Notes: generated from the letters alone by a model not told the origin. DNA of 27,893 bases from XYB2-FULL-45-11 sp964355525 (GCA_964355525.1 CAYHDY010000009.1:1-27893); one strand, 5' to 3'; counted from the stretch's first letter, positions 14,856 through 21,845 are shown. Translations and numbers: made by a program.

Positions 14856-14937
14856 CTTTCGCGGATTCCGCGATCGCATTTCGATCGTGATCTCTGAAAA
14901 AGAGGTGAGAGAGAGATATCTCACCATAGGAAGGAAC
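14856..14937 (-). repeat. Two-hairpin element R0 (3'-most copy, diverged)
   Basis: The plus strand begins CTTTCGCGGATTC. Hairpin 1 is CGCGATCG/CGATCGTG (14869-14876, 14882-14889) with loop CATTT. The linker ATCTCTGAAAAAGAG follows. Hairpin 2 is GTGAGA/TCTCAC, followed by the GGAAC end at 14937. The stop codon of P is 7 bp away. Confidence 0.85.
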
Positions 14938-14943
14938 AATCAA

Positions 14944-15291
14944 CTAGAACTCCAGCTGCGACTGCAACCACCGTTCCGCTTCGGACCTGTCCGTGCAGAA
15001 CTTGAGACTGCACTCGACGTCGCCGACGAAATCGATGGGCGGGCTTCCGAGCGTGACCTCTGCTTGAGCTTGGTATTCCGGATTGGTGTCGACATCCAAC
15101 GCACACGTCACCCTGAGAAGGTTCTTGTGTGCAAGCCAGATGGCAGCAAAACTGTCGAACAACTGAAAGCCGAGACGATCTTCGATCGAGACAACGGAGC
15201 TCTGTTCAGGATCGAGCCAGTTGTAGCGCGCGAGGAAACCGATGCGCTCTCCAATGAACTTCCGACGGAACCGTTCGCACAAGTTGTTCAT
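14944..15291 (-). CDS. Unrecognised 115-aa protein (P)
   Basis: 115 aa, soluble. The start ATG (15289-15291) overlaps the TGA of the previous gene as ATGA, so translation is probably coupled; GAGGTG is the ribosome site. The C-terminal segment VGDVECSLKFCTDRSEAERW resembles the ends of cluster proteins I (DGDVHLRAFTSRDKAEACLA) and, more weakly, N (FRLESDATAWLQQ), so these may be distant paralogues. No catalytic motif recognised. TAG stop, followed by element R0. Confidence 0.6.
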   Translation of the reverse strand: MNNLCERFRRKFIGERIGFLARYNWLDPEQSSVVSIEDRLGFQLFDSFAAIWLAHKNLLRVTCALDVDTNPEYQAQAEVTLGSPPIDFVGDVECSLKFCTDRSEAERWLQSQLEF

Positions 15292-15707
15292 GACTGCACC
15301 TCACCGTGGAACACGTTGCGCATGGTGCGCTCGCGTGCGTACCATGCCACAATGTTACAGATGAAACACGCGGCGAAGAGTCCGGCGGCGATATAGCCGA
15401 CGAAGAAATTTGCAAGGAAGATGAGCAAGATGCCCATCGGATAGGTAATCTTGCGGCGCGGTTCGATGATGATGTTGGTCATCACCATCTTGCCGAGCAT
15501 CTCGATCCAGCCGAACGGCCGCAGAAACCCGCGCTCGACGACCTTGTCGATGTCGCACGCGAGTTCTTCGCGATCCTTCAATTGCAGCAGCCCATCGATG
15601 AGACCCTTGCGCGACACCCCCCGATAGTTATGCAGCGCCCAAGCAACTCCCCTCAGCAGAGCACCGAGAATGGTGAGGATCACGAACAGATTGACGATAG
15701 CTTTCAT
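15288..15707 (-). CDS. Unrecognised small membrane protein (O2), paralogue of its neighbour O
   Basis: 139 aa from ATG 15705-15707, with AGGAG 7 nt upstream. An N-terminal transmembrane helix (VNLFVILTILGALLRGVAW) and a C-terminal hydrophobic pair (GILLIFLANFFVGYIAAGLF) flank a cytosolic-looking middle part. The segment DKVVERGFLRPFGWIEM matches EKIATRVFLRPFSWMAN of O, and the layout of helices is the same, so O and O2 derive from one ancestor. A hairpin in the leader precedes the SD. TGA stop overlaps P. Confidence 0.65.
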   Translation of the reverse strand: MKAIVNLFVILTILGALLRGVAWALHNYRGVSRKGLIDGLLQLKDREELACDIDKVVERGFLRPFGWIEMLGKMVMTNIIIEPRRKITYPMGILLIFLANFFVGYIAAGLFAACFICNIVAWYARERTMRNVFHGEVQS

Positions 15708-15716
15708 TGATTGTCT

Positions 15717-15756
15717 CCTGATTGCCCGCGAACCGAATCGCGAGCGGTTGAACACA
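15717..15756 (-). repeat. Leader hairpin (type 2) between O and O2
   Basis: On the minus strand CTCGCGA/TTCGCGGG forms a stem-loop just before the SD of O2. Related hairpins stand at the same position before E (22940-22990) and, degenerate, before L (17955-17995). Confidence 0.5.
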
Positions 15757-16287
15757 TTACGGATCCTTGTCCGACAGCACGATCGAACGTCGATCGCGTT
15801 TCTTGAAATCGTACCAGATTTTCCACAAGGCAATGATCGACACGCCGATGTAGACCGTGAGTCCGCAGTTGAGGCCGATGAACGCGTTCCAAAACACTGC
15901 GACAATCACGGCGATCAAGCACGAACAGATGAATGCGCATCCGTGCACGACGCAATCGAGATCATCGCCGTTTTTCACGGCATGTCGAAATCGAATGACT
16001 TCCATTGTCGCGCTCATGCTTGCATTCGCCATCCATGAGAACGGCCGCAGGAAAACACGCGTCGCGATTTTTTCAAACTTCATCGCGACCGAGAAGTTTT
16101 GCACTTCCCGCAACGCACCGGCGATCCCATGAAACACCGATCCAAGCACGGTCGCGACGATGAACAACACGACCGTCGTGAGAACACCAATCTTGATCTG
16201 TTCATGCATCGGACCGACCGCGCCGTCGATTCCGTACAACGTCCACAGAAACAACATGCACAGGAGCAGAGACTTCACTTCGAACAT
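15757..16287 (-). CDS. Unrecognised membrane protein (O)
   Basis: 176 aa with about four hydrophobic helices: SLLLCMLFLWTLYGI, IGVLTTVVLFIVATVLGSVF, CAFICSCLIAVIVAVFWNAF and LTVYIGVSIIALWKIWY. A conserved FLRPFSW motif sits between helices 2 and 3 and is shared with O2. The basic C-tail (KKRDRRS) is probably cytosolic. ATG 16285-16287 has GGAG at 6 nt. Element R1 lies 55 bp upstream. No family recognised. Confidence 0.65.
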   Translation of the reverse strand: MFEVKSLLLCMLFLWTLYGIDGAVGPMHEQIKIGVLTTVVLFIVATVLGSVFHGIAGALREVQNFSVAMKFEKIATRVFLRPFSWMANASMSATMEVIRFRHAVKNGDDLDCVVHGCAFICSCLIAVIVAVFWNAFIGLNCGLTVYIGVSIIALWKIWYDFKKRDRRSIVLSDKDP

Positions 16288-16342
16288 CCTATTCTCCTTT
16301 TCGCATCACGAACAAATCATGATGGTTGAATACTCTACCGAA

Positions 16343-16438
16343 CTTTCGCAGATCGCTCAAGCCCTGTGCTTGGGATCTCTGGAAAAGGTCCCGACAACAT
16401 TCACGCGAATGTTGTCGGGGCAGATTGAGAAAAATGAC
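16343..16438 (-). repeat. Two-hairpin element R1
   Basis: CTTTCGCAGATCG, then hairpin 1 CTCAAGC/GCTTGGG with loop CCTGT, linker ATCTCTGGAAAAGG, and hairpin 2 with a 13-bp perfect stem from CCCGACAACATTC, then CA and AAAAATGAC. It ends 10 bp before the stop of N. Hairpin 1 is identical to that of R3. Confidence 0.92.
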
Positions 16439-16447
16439 TTTCTGTTT

Positions 16448-16876
16448 CTAGACCATCGATTGTTCAGCTGCGACGGTCGCTGCCGTTTTCGATTTCTGTT
16501 GCAACCACGCAGTTGCATCGGATTCGAGTCTGAAGACTCTGTACCAACGCGCGATTTGGTCGCCGTTCAAGAGCATCTTTTCGGAGCCGCCGGCGTGGAC
16601 CTCGATACCGACGTTGGTCGGTGAGCCGATCGAGATGCAACCGGCGTTTCGTACCGCGTGGATCTTGCCGACGAGATCCGGAATCTGTCGTCCCGTTCCG
16701 ATCTCACGCACGATTGTCTTGTCCGCCGTCTCAAACACGGCGATGAAGAAGACGACCTCCGAAAAATAAATCGGCGAACCAGAATCACCGTCAATGAACC
16801 TGAATGCATCGCCCCATTGCGAAAGCACCTTCGTATCGCTCGTTCCGTCCAGTCGATGAAATTTGAACGTCTGCAT
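16448..16876 (-). CDS. Unrecognised protein (N), 5' end uncertain because of the assembly gap
   Basis: At least 142 aa if ATG 16874-16876 is the start, but that ATG is only 3 bp from the run of Ns, its SD would lie in the gap, and a further N-terminus is possible. The protein is soluble. It contains FRFIDGDSGSPIYFSEVVFF, which looks like the GDSG(G/S)P active-site motif of trypsin-like proteases, but no matching His or Asp motifs are visible in the available part. It may be coincidence. The C-terminus YRVFRLESDATAWLQQ weakly resembles P and I. TAG stop. Confidence 0.55.
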   Translation of the reverse strand: MQTFKFHRLDGTSDTKVLSQWGDAFRFIDGDSGSPIYFSEVVFFIAVFETADKTIVREIGTGRQIPDLVGKIHAVRNAGCISIGSPTNVGIEVHAGGSEKMLLNGDQIARWYRVFRLESDATAWLQQKSKTAATVAAEQSMV

Positions 16877-16879
16877 ATA

Positions 16880-16979
16880 NNNNNNNNNNNNNNNNNNNNN
16901 NNNNNNNNNNNNNNNNNNNNNNNNNNNNNNNNNNNNNNNNNNNNNNNNNNNNNNNNNNNNNNNNNNNNNNNNNNNNNNN
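16880..16979. other. Assembly gap (100 Ns)
   Basis: One hundred Ns, the conventional length for a gap of unknown size. Its right edge falls inside a two-hairpin element, which is consistent with the assembly breaking at this repeat family. True length and content are unknown. Confidence 0.97.
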
Positions 16980-17016
16980 CACGCTCCGGGATTTCCGAAA
17001 CGAATTGAACGGAAAC
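16980..17016 (-). repeat. Two-hairpin element Rx, cut by the gap
   Basis: The flank of the gap reads CTCCGGGATTTCCGAAACGA and then ATTGAAC GGAAAC. This matches the hairpin-2 half of R7 (ATCCGGAAATTCCGAAGCGG then GTCGAAC). It lies 2 bp before the stop of M, the usual location. Confidence 0.6.
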
Positions 17017-17018
17017 GT

Positions 17019-17417
17019 TCACGCAACGCGGACGACATGCAGATGCCTTGCGGCACGCAGTTCACTATCGAGCTTGGTGATCTGAATTATGCAGAGCCGT
17101 TCCTCGATCAGATATCGCAAGAGCGGAGGCGGATCATCGTGCAGTTCCCGCAATTGTTTACGCTGAAGCGCGAGTTCCGACTTGATCTTCAGGTAGGTGC
17201 GATTGTTCGCATCCGGCAGAACCAGACAGAGTTTCCGTTTGGACTTCACAATCCGTTGCCGAACGAATGCGGTGAGTCGCGGACTTTCATTCATGGACGA
17301 GATCAGCACGGCTGCAAACAAGTCCACAAAAAATTTCCATTTCGACGTGATCAAATCCACCACATAGATCGAAAGGATGAACACCACAAACGCGATCGTT
17401 GGAATGTAGATATTCAT
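17019..17417 (-). CDS. Unrecognised membrane-anchored protein (M)
   Basis: 132 aa. One N-terminal transmembrane helix (IPTIAFVVFILSIYVVDLI) and a second weaker hydrophobic stretch (FFVDLFAAVLISSM) precede a basic helical cytosolic domain (TYLKIKSELALQRKQLREL). No family recognised. ATG 17415-17417 has AGGAG at 6 nt. TGA stop, followed directly by the truncated element Rx. Confidence 0.62.
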   Translation of the reverse strand: MNIYIPTIAFVVFILSIYVVDLITSKWKFFVDLFAAVLISSMNESPRLTAFVRQRIVKSKRKLCLVLPDANNRTYLKIKSELALQRKQLRELHDDPPPLLRYLIEERLCIIQITKLDSELRAARHLHVVRVA

Positions 17418-17449
17418 GTCTCACTCCTGCTCAGTGTCAAACCGTTTAT

Positions 17450-17550
17450 CTTTCGCAGATCGCTCCATCGCCAGTCGATGGAGATCTCTGGAAAAGGCTC
17501 AACACATCTCGAGGAATTCTCGAAAATTGTTGAGCAGGATAAAAAGAACT
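17450..17550 (-). repeat. Two-hairpin element R2
   Basis: CTTTCGCAGATCG, hairpin 1 CTCCATCG/CGATGGAG (fully Watson-Crick, loop CCAGT), linker ATCTCTGGAAAAGG, hairpin 2 CTCAACA/TGTTGAG, CA, and AAAAAGAAC end. It lies 4 bp before the stop of L. Confidence 0.92.
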
Positions 17551-17554
17551 GGCG

Positions 17555-17950
17555 TTACTTTGCTTTGGCGATGAGAGTCCAGTTAAACGTGTTTACCCCC
17601 CTCACAGAGACGACGAGGTCGTTCGCGACACACCAGTCGAAGATGGTCCGCGCACGGCCGTCGAGATCTGCACTATTGAATAAGTCGCCGGCGGAACGGC
17701 ACACTCCTATGAACGTGTTCACATCTCGACATGCGACGTCCGAGTCGCACAAGACGCTATCTGACGGCAGAATGACGATGTAGTCCTTCCCTTCTGCAAA
17801 AGCCTGCTCGAACAGCAGTGGTATTTGCAAGATCATGAACGGACCATCTTCTTCCTGCCGCTTCCGCTTCGCCTCCATTTCGGCCGCTTCCTTATTTTGA
17901 TTCTGTTCGGTCACTAGCCGCCGCCACTTTTGTCCGAGTGTCTCCGTCAT
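17555..17950 (-). CDS. Unrecognised 131-aa protein (L)
   Basis: 131 aa. A charged helical N-terminus (residues ~8-37, EAAEMEAKRKRQEED) looks like a coiled coil. A compact alpha/beta part with five Cys follows (YIVILPSDSVLCDSDVACRD ... RARTIFDWCVANDLVVSVRG). No family recognised. I start at ATG 17948-17950 because GGAGG stands 5 nt upstream; a GTG at 18016 would add 22 residues without SD. TAA stop. Confidence 0.6.
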   Translation of the reverse strand: MTETLGQKWRRLVTEQNQNKEAAEMEAKRKRQEEDGPFMILQIPLLFEQAFAEGKDYIVILPSDSVLCDSDVACRDVNTFIGVCRSAGDLFNSADLDGRARTIFDWCVANDLVVSVRGVNTFNWTLIAKAK

Positions 17951-18014
17951 CTCTTCCTCCATGTTGTGCCAACGAACTGAATCATCGGCTGTTATTGATT
18001 CATTCTCAAACTTC

Positions 18015-18066
18015 ACACGATCGACCTTCGACCGCGATCACTCATCCAGAGAATTCTCCGTGTCTT
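18015..18066 (-). repeat. Possible degenerate two-hairpin element between K and L
   Basis: Immediately downstream of the stop of K, GATCG/CGATC and the palindrome GAGAATTCTC form two small hairpins in the expected order, but the conserved linker CTCTGGAAAAGG is missing. It could be a decayed copy or unrelated. Confidence 0.3.
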
Positions 18067-18162
18067 TCACCAGATCCACGGATAGATCACCGCGACGAGC
18101 AAAAGGATCAGACCTCCGAGAATGAGCAGACAGTCTCTTACGATCAAAAGGAATTTCCACAT
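18067..18162 (-). CDS. 31-aa membrane miniprotein (K)
   Basis: A 31-residue ORF from ATG 18160-18162 to TGA, with a GAAGGGAAGAG ribosome site. The sequence starts MWKFLLIVRD, continues with a single hydrophobic helix (CLLILGGLILLLVAVIY) and ends PWIW. It has the layout of bacterial single-helix miniproteins. It sits between element R3 and gene L in a gap that otherwise has no gene. SD, location in the array and a clean helix support it; it is short enough that chance cannot be excluded. Confidence 0.55.
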   Translation of the reverse strand: MWKFLLIVRDCLLILGGLILLLVAVIYPWIW

Positions 18163-18212
18163 CTCTTCCCTTCGTCAACCCAATCTGAGTTGATGCATGC
18201 ATACACATTTTG

Positions 18213-18293
18213 CTTTCGCAGATCGCTCAAGCCCTGTGCTTGGGATCTCTGGAAAAGTGGCGAAAGAGATTCTCGCCAAGAAGTTGTTCCTTT
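18213..18293 (-). repeat. Two-hairpin element R3
   Basis: CTTTCGCAGATCG, then hairpin 1 CTCAAGC/GCTTGGG, identical to R1, linker ATCTCTGGAAAAG, and a short hairpin 2 TGGCGA/TCGCCA. It ends at the stop codon of J. Its terminal segment reads GTTGTTCCTTT, unlike the AAAGGAAC of the other copies. Confidence 0.88.
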
Positions 18294-18656
18294 CTACACC
18301 ACGCGATCCATTCTGGTTCCAACAATGCACACAGACGGAAACGGCGCGGGAAGTTCTGGCATGAAATCCTGTCTTCTGTGGAGTACTCCTTCCCGTATTG
18401 AAACAGGCTTGAGCACCCAAGAGACGCGATAACCGACCACGATCATTACCAACAGATTCAGAAAGGCAATGGGATTTGCGTAATGCACTCCCAAGTAAAC
18501 GTCGAGAGTGATGGCGGCCACAATTTGTGGCGAGGTAACCACCCCTTTCACTATTGATTTGAAACCAGGGTTGATGCGCCATTCTTCACACAAGAAGAAG
18601 GAGAGACAGAACAGAGACATTGTCACAAAGAAATAAAAGAGACACGAGGAAACCAT
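18294..18656 (-). CDS. Unrecognised membrane protein (J)
   Basis: 120 aa. A hydrophobic N-terminus (SCLFYFFVTMSLFCLSFFLC) is followed by two further hydrophobic segments (VTSPQIVAAITLDVYLGV and PIAFLNLLVMIVVGYRVSWV), giving about three helices, and a Pro-rich tail. No family recognised. ATG 18654-18656 has GGAGG 7 nt upstream. It follows gene I after only 37 bp with no element between, so I and J form a pair. TAG stop. Confidence 0.62.
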   Translation of the reverse strand: MVSSCLFYFFVTMSLFCLSFFLCEEWRINPGFKSIVKGVVTSPQIVAAITLDVYLGVHYANPIAFLNLLVMIVVGYRVSWVLKPVSIREGVLHRRQDFMPELPAPFPSVCIVGTRMDRVV

Positions 18657-18693
18657 TTGTTCACCTCCAAAATTGAATGTACCTGCCGATGAA

Positions 18694-19116
18694 CTACTCG
18701 TACTCGCTGGTGCCTGCCGTCAGGACCCAGTGTGCCAAGCAGGCTTCCGCTTTGTCACGAGAGGTGAACGCGCGCAGATGCACATCACCGTCGCAACGCG
18801 TGACAGCCGAGTCATCGACCGAGACATTCTGTTCTTCCGTCACGTACCACGAGTGCATCTCGTCGCCAAAGTCACGCTTGTAGCCAATGGTAACACGACG
18901 CTTACGCACTTCGAAGAAGGCGTAAAAATCGAGAACTTCTGTGTCGACCCGAGTGGCCGGTGGAAGTCCAATCACCTTGCTGCTCGCCTCATCGCGGACG
19001 TCGTACATCACGAGGTAAACCTCGATCGATGCATTGAACATCTCGACTTCGAGCGCAGCAAGCTCCGCTTTCTTCTGTGCAATATCTGCCTGAATTTCTG
19101 CTTTCGTACGTGCCAT
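18694..19116 (-). CDS. Unrecognised 140-aa protein (I)
   Basis: 140 aa. An amphipathic helix (RTKAEIQADIAQKKAELAAL, residues ~3-22) precedes a beta-rich domain. The C-terminus DGDVHLRAFTSRDKAEACLA resembles VGDVECSLKFCTDRSEAERW of protein P, suggesting a shared domain. I start at ATG 19114-19116, with GGAGG 5 nt upstream; the longer frame runs toward element R4. TAG stop. Confidence 0.62.
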   Translation of the reverse strand: MARTKAEIQADIAQKKAELAALEVEMFNASIEVYLVMYDVRDEASSKVIGLPPATRVDTEVLDFYAFFEVRKRRVTIGYKRDFGDEMHSWYVTEEQNVSVDDSAVTRCDGDVHLRAFTSRDKAEACLAHWVLTAGTSEYE

Positions 19117-19169
19117 GGAATCCTCCGAAAAGAAGTTTGGAGCGAGAGAGTGCTCCGTTTGAAGTTCAA

Positions 19170-19273
19170 CTTTCGCAGATCGCTCAATCGACATTCGATC
19201 GGGATCTCTGGAAAAGGTTCGATCAAATCACACGGAACTTCCGTGGAGTTGATCGAACAGTGATAAAAGGAAC
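19170..19273 (-). repeat. Two-hairpin element R4
   Basis: CTTTCGCAGATCG, hairpin 1 CTCAATCG/CGATCGGG with loop ACATT, linker ATCTCTGGAAAAGG, hairpin 2 TTCGATCAAATC/GAGTTGATCGAA, CA, AAAAGGAAC. Its last C is the first base (on the plus strand) of the TAG stop of H. Confidence 0.93.
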
Positions 19274-20730
19274 TAGAGTTTCAGCATGGCTGCGCAGTAG
19301 GCCGGCTTGCTCTTGTTGTAGTCGCCGCCGTAGATCGGTCCTTTGACGACCTCGAGATCATTTGCCGCGAGCACCTCGAGCTTGTTGCCCACTTCCTGCC
19401 AGACGCCGCCGGAGACGAGATAGATCTTCGGAAGCTCCTTCGAGAGCGAGTACGAAATCGTATCCACCACGGTTCCGCTACACAAGTACCAATACCCCGG
19501 ATATCCAAACACATTGAACGCAACGTGTGACGAGTTCTTGTCCAAGTCCGTCGCTGTGTAGTTGTACTGCGGGAAACTTTTCTTCTCCCAGGTGTTGTCG
19601 AAGAACGCTTTCGAGCTGAACTGCAAATCATTCGCGCTCATGCCAGACTTGAAATAGGCATTTGCCGTCCATGGACTGTTTTCCGCTCCGCCCCAGACCA
19701 GAACCAGTTTGTAGCTGTCCTTGGTCAGACCATTGAACGAAGGGCAGCTGTTGAGACCGGGATGGATGGCCGCGTCGTTGTCATTGCAATCGACGAGAGC
19801 CTTGAAGCCATCGCCATCCGCGTCGACTTCCGACGGATCAACCTTCACTTCGTACGAAATGCACGGCATCTCGTCGACCAGCCCGCTACAGTTGTTGTCG
19901 ATGAGGTCACCGCACATTTCGTCCGTACCGGGGTTGATCTGCGCCCACTTGTCGTTGCAGTCCTGACCGTCGAGTACCATGCCCGCCGGTTGTTTGCACT
20001 CTTCCGTGACTTTGGCGAAGGCATCTCCGTACCCATCACCATCATTGTCAAAATGCCACAACGGCTTGATGTCGAAGTCCGTGTTGCCGTCGCAGTTCTG
20101 GTCGACGTCGTCGCAGATTTCTTCCGCGCCGGGATGAACCGTCGCGTCCGCGTCGTTGCAGTCGCCCTTTTTGCATCCGGGGCCGTCGACGACAAACAAA
20201 AGTTCCGCACCGCAGTAGCCGTCACCATCCTTGTCACAATTGCCGTCGACCTTCCCGTCGCATTCGTTGTCGATCAGATCGCCGCACACTTCCATCATGT
20301 TGGGATTCACTGCCCCATCGAAATTGTTGCAGTCGCCGCACAACTTGTTCGACGGAACCAAGCACGAGCCGTCACAATTGACGTACCCGTCGTTGTCGTA
20401 ATCCATGCAGAACGGAACTTCGGGAACTTCCGTCGGCGTCGCTTGCGGCGGAACTTCCGTCGTGCCTTCGACGCACGTGTCCTTCCACGAGTCGCCGGTC
20501 GTATCGATGCAGACCTCCTGCGAGCTGCACCACGCGCAATTGCTTTCGCACGTGTTGCCCTTCTTGTGTCCGCCGAACGTCGAGCAATCGAGCGAGTCGG
20601 TGTAGGCCGTGTTTGCATCGAGGCTTTTCGCCGCCGGCGCCAACTCGACCACCTTCGTCGGATAGTTGTTGGTGACTTCGCACGAGCAGAGACAAACCAA
20701 GAACACCAGAACCGAAATCGTCGTCTTCAT
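19273..20730 (-). CDS. Lipoprotein with PSI-like Cys motif and MopE-type metal-binding repeats (H)
   Basis: 485 aa, the largest protein of the cluster. Signal peptide MKTTISVLVFLVCLCSC ends in a lipobox-like LCSC, so it is probably a surface lipoprotein. Residues ~48-85 hold a Cys-rich stretch with CESNCAWCSSQEVC, like a PSI domain. Then come four repeats of the MopE/putative metal-binding motif type, such as DNDGDGYGD plus DCNDADATVHPGAEEICDD and DQNCDG, which bind Ca2+ or Cu in known members. The C-terminal ~150 residues are a separate domain (KLVLVWGGAENSPWTANAYF...). Its signal peptide and leader are nearly identical to those of G. The start ATG has GAGGAG upstream. TAG stop. Probably a cell-surface protein, perhaps adhesive. 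Confidence 0.85.
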   Translation of the reverse strand: MKTTISVLVFLVCLCSCEVTNNYPTKVVELAPAAKSLDANTAYTDSLDCSTFGGHKKGNTCESNCAWCSSQEVCIDTTGDSWKDTCVEGTTEVPPQATPTEVPEVPFCMDYDNDGYVNCDGSCLVPSNKLCGDCNNFDGAVNPNMMEVCGDLIDNECDGKVDGNCDKDGDGYCGAELLFVVDGPGCKKGDCNDADATVHPGAEEICDDVDQNCDGNTDFDIKPLWHFDNDGDGYGDAFAKVTEECKQPAGMVLDGQDCNDKWAQINPGTDEMCGDLIDNNCSGLVDEMPCISYEVKVDPSEVDADGDGFKALVDCNDNDAAIHPGLNSCPSFNGLTKDSYKLVLVWGGAENSPWTANAYFKSGMSANDLQFSSKAFFDNTWEKKSFPQYNYTATDLDKNSSHVAFNVFGYPGYWYLCSGTVVDTISYSLSKELPKIYLVSGGVWQEVGNKLEVLAANDLEVVKGPIYGGDYNKSKPAYCAAMLKL

Positions 20731-20898
20731 GTGATGAACTCCTCGATCGGATACGCCGATCACGTTTGTTGAATTGATGCGGGGTCAGGGGACCCCGTCT
20801 ATTACGAGACATTTGCAGATCCTACAAACACACCTTGTGCTTGCGATCTCTGGAAAAGGCTCAAGCGATTTCGGAACGTCCGAGAATCGATTGAGCAG
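20688..20898 (-). repeat. ~210-bp duplicated block (copy 1): signal peptide, leader and element
   Basis: This block is almost identical to 21635-21845. I see two mismatches, one in the Ser/Ala codon before the lipobox Cys and one in hairpin 2. It covers the 5' coding end of H, its leader hairpin, the GGGGTC palindrome and element R5. Identity stops at the first mature residues. Confidence 0.95.
20780..20797. repeat. GGGGTC palindromic repeat in the H leader
   Basis: GCGGGGTCAGGGGACCCCG, a one-base variant of the repeat inside smc (12633-12650). Confidence 0.85.
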
Positions 20899-20913
20899 TG
20901 GACGAAAAGGAAC
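20810..20913 (-). repeat. Two-hairpin element R5
   Basis: CATTTGCAGATC, hairpin 1 CAAACAC/GTGCTTG with loop ACCTT, linker ATCTCTGGAAAAGG, hairpin 2 CTCAAGCGATT/AATCGATTGAG, CA, AAAAGGAAC. It lies 2 bp before the stop of G. Confidence 0.92.
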
Positions 20914-20915
20914 GA

Positions 20916-21677
20916 TCAGATCTGCGTCGCGTCCGCGAGGTCGAAGAGATCGCACGACACGGGATGTTCCGAGACGATGTGACCTCTGGTCCCCGCACGC
21001 AGTGTGCAGAGCGACGTAAACATATGGTCCGTGTTAATGTCGAACTTGCACACGTTCTCGCTCGCCTCATGGAACAGGTTGAGCTCGGTCGGGACACAGA
21101 CGTCTGCAATGCGATTGTCATGCAAATCGTTGTGTAAGGTTTCCATGGCGACCTTCGCCTGATCGAAAACGTCGCACGCGATGCCATACTCCAACTTGAC
21201 GGAACCTCTGTACACGATCTGCATCGCACACAGACTGGCCGGATTCGGCACAGTCTTTGGCGTCCACTTGCAGACGTTGCGCAACGGGGTTTCGATCCTG
21301 CTGTTTTCCAACGTAACGCATTCCTCGTTGAAGCCGGCGAGTGTGTACCAGGTCTGTTCGTACATCTCGCACGAAACGGAATACGTCCGATCGCGCAATT
21401 CGCCGAAGCCGTACAAGACGCGCATGTCACACTTCTGCGTATCGAACTGCTGACACAGGATGCGCAACGGCTGCTGCAACTTGGTCTGATCGATCACAGC
21501 GCATTGTTCGCCGTGTGCGACATGATACCGATCGAACGCCAGTGCTTCGGCCGCCAAGTTGAGATGCAAACGCTCTTCCGCGGAAAGTCGCGGCGCCAAC
21601 GTGATATGGTTTGTCGTCTTCGTCTCGCACGCGCAGAGACAAACCAAGAACACCAGAACCGAAATCGTCGTCTTCAT
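20916..21677 (-). CDS. Lipoprotein with a threefold Cys-rich repeat (G)
   Basis: 253 aa. Signal peptide MKTTISVLVFLVCLCAC with lipobox LCAC. The mature part is made of three ~65-residue repeats, each with four Cys in the same order. C1 is CAVIDQ/CVTLEN/CVPTEL. C2 is LRILC/LRNVC/SENVC. C3 is QKC/SLC/SLC. C4 is SVSCEMYE/GIACDVFD/PVSCDLFD. Twelve spaced Cys suggest disulfides outside the membrane. I recognise no family. Leader and signal peptide are nearly identical to H although the mature proteins are unrelated. SD GAGGAG at 8 nt. TGA stop. Confidence 0.72.
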   Translation of the reverse strand: MKTTISVLVFLVCLCACETKTTNHITLAPRLSAEERLHLNLAAEALAFDRYHVAHGEQCAVIDQTKLQQPLRILCQQFDTQKCDMRVLYGFGELRDRTYSVSCEMYEQTWYTLAGFNEECVTLENSRIETPLRNVCKWTPKTVPNPASLCAMQIVYRGSVKLEYGIACDVFDQAKVAMETLHNDLHDNRIADVCVPTELNLFHEASENVCKFDINTDHMFTSLCTLRAGTRGHIVSEHPVSCDLFDLADATQI

Positions 21678-21845
21678 GTGATGAACTCCTCGATCGGATA
21701 CGCCGATCACGTTTGTTGAATTGATGCGGGGTCAGGGGACCCCGTCTATTACGAGACATTTGCAGATCCTACAAACACACCTTGTGCTTGCGATCTCTGG
21801 AAAAGGCTCAAGCGATTTCGGAATGTCCGAGAATCGATTGAGCAG
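21635..21845 (-). repeat. ~210-bp duplicated block (copy 2)
   Basis: Counterpart of 20688-20898, 947 bp away. It covers the G signal peptide, leader, palindrome and element R6. Confidence 0.95.
21727..21744. repeat. GGGGTC palindromic repeat in the G leader
   Basis: Identical to the copy at 20780-20797, and part of the duplicated block. Confidence 0.85.

Noticed and set aside
16760..16800. Trypsin-like protease from GDSGSP in N
   Set aside because: Only the serine motif is visible, with no His or Asp motif and a short protein; not enough for a call.
16448..17065. 205-aa ORF across the Ns
   Set aside because: The frame is kept open by undefined bases; the right part is the end of M and an element half.
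19762..20772. 336-aa plus-strand ORF opposite H
   Set aside because: It is a shadow of the Asp/Gly-rich repeats of H: valine-rich low-complexity translation, with H well supported on the other strand.
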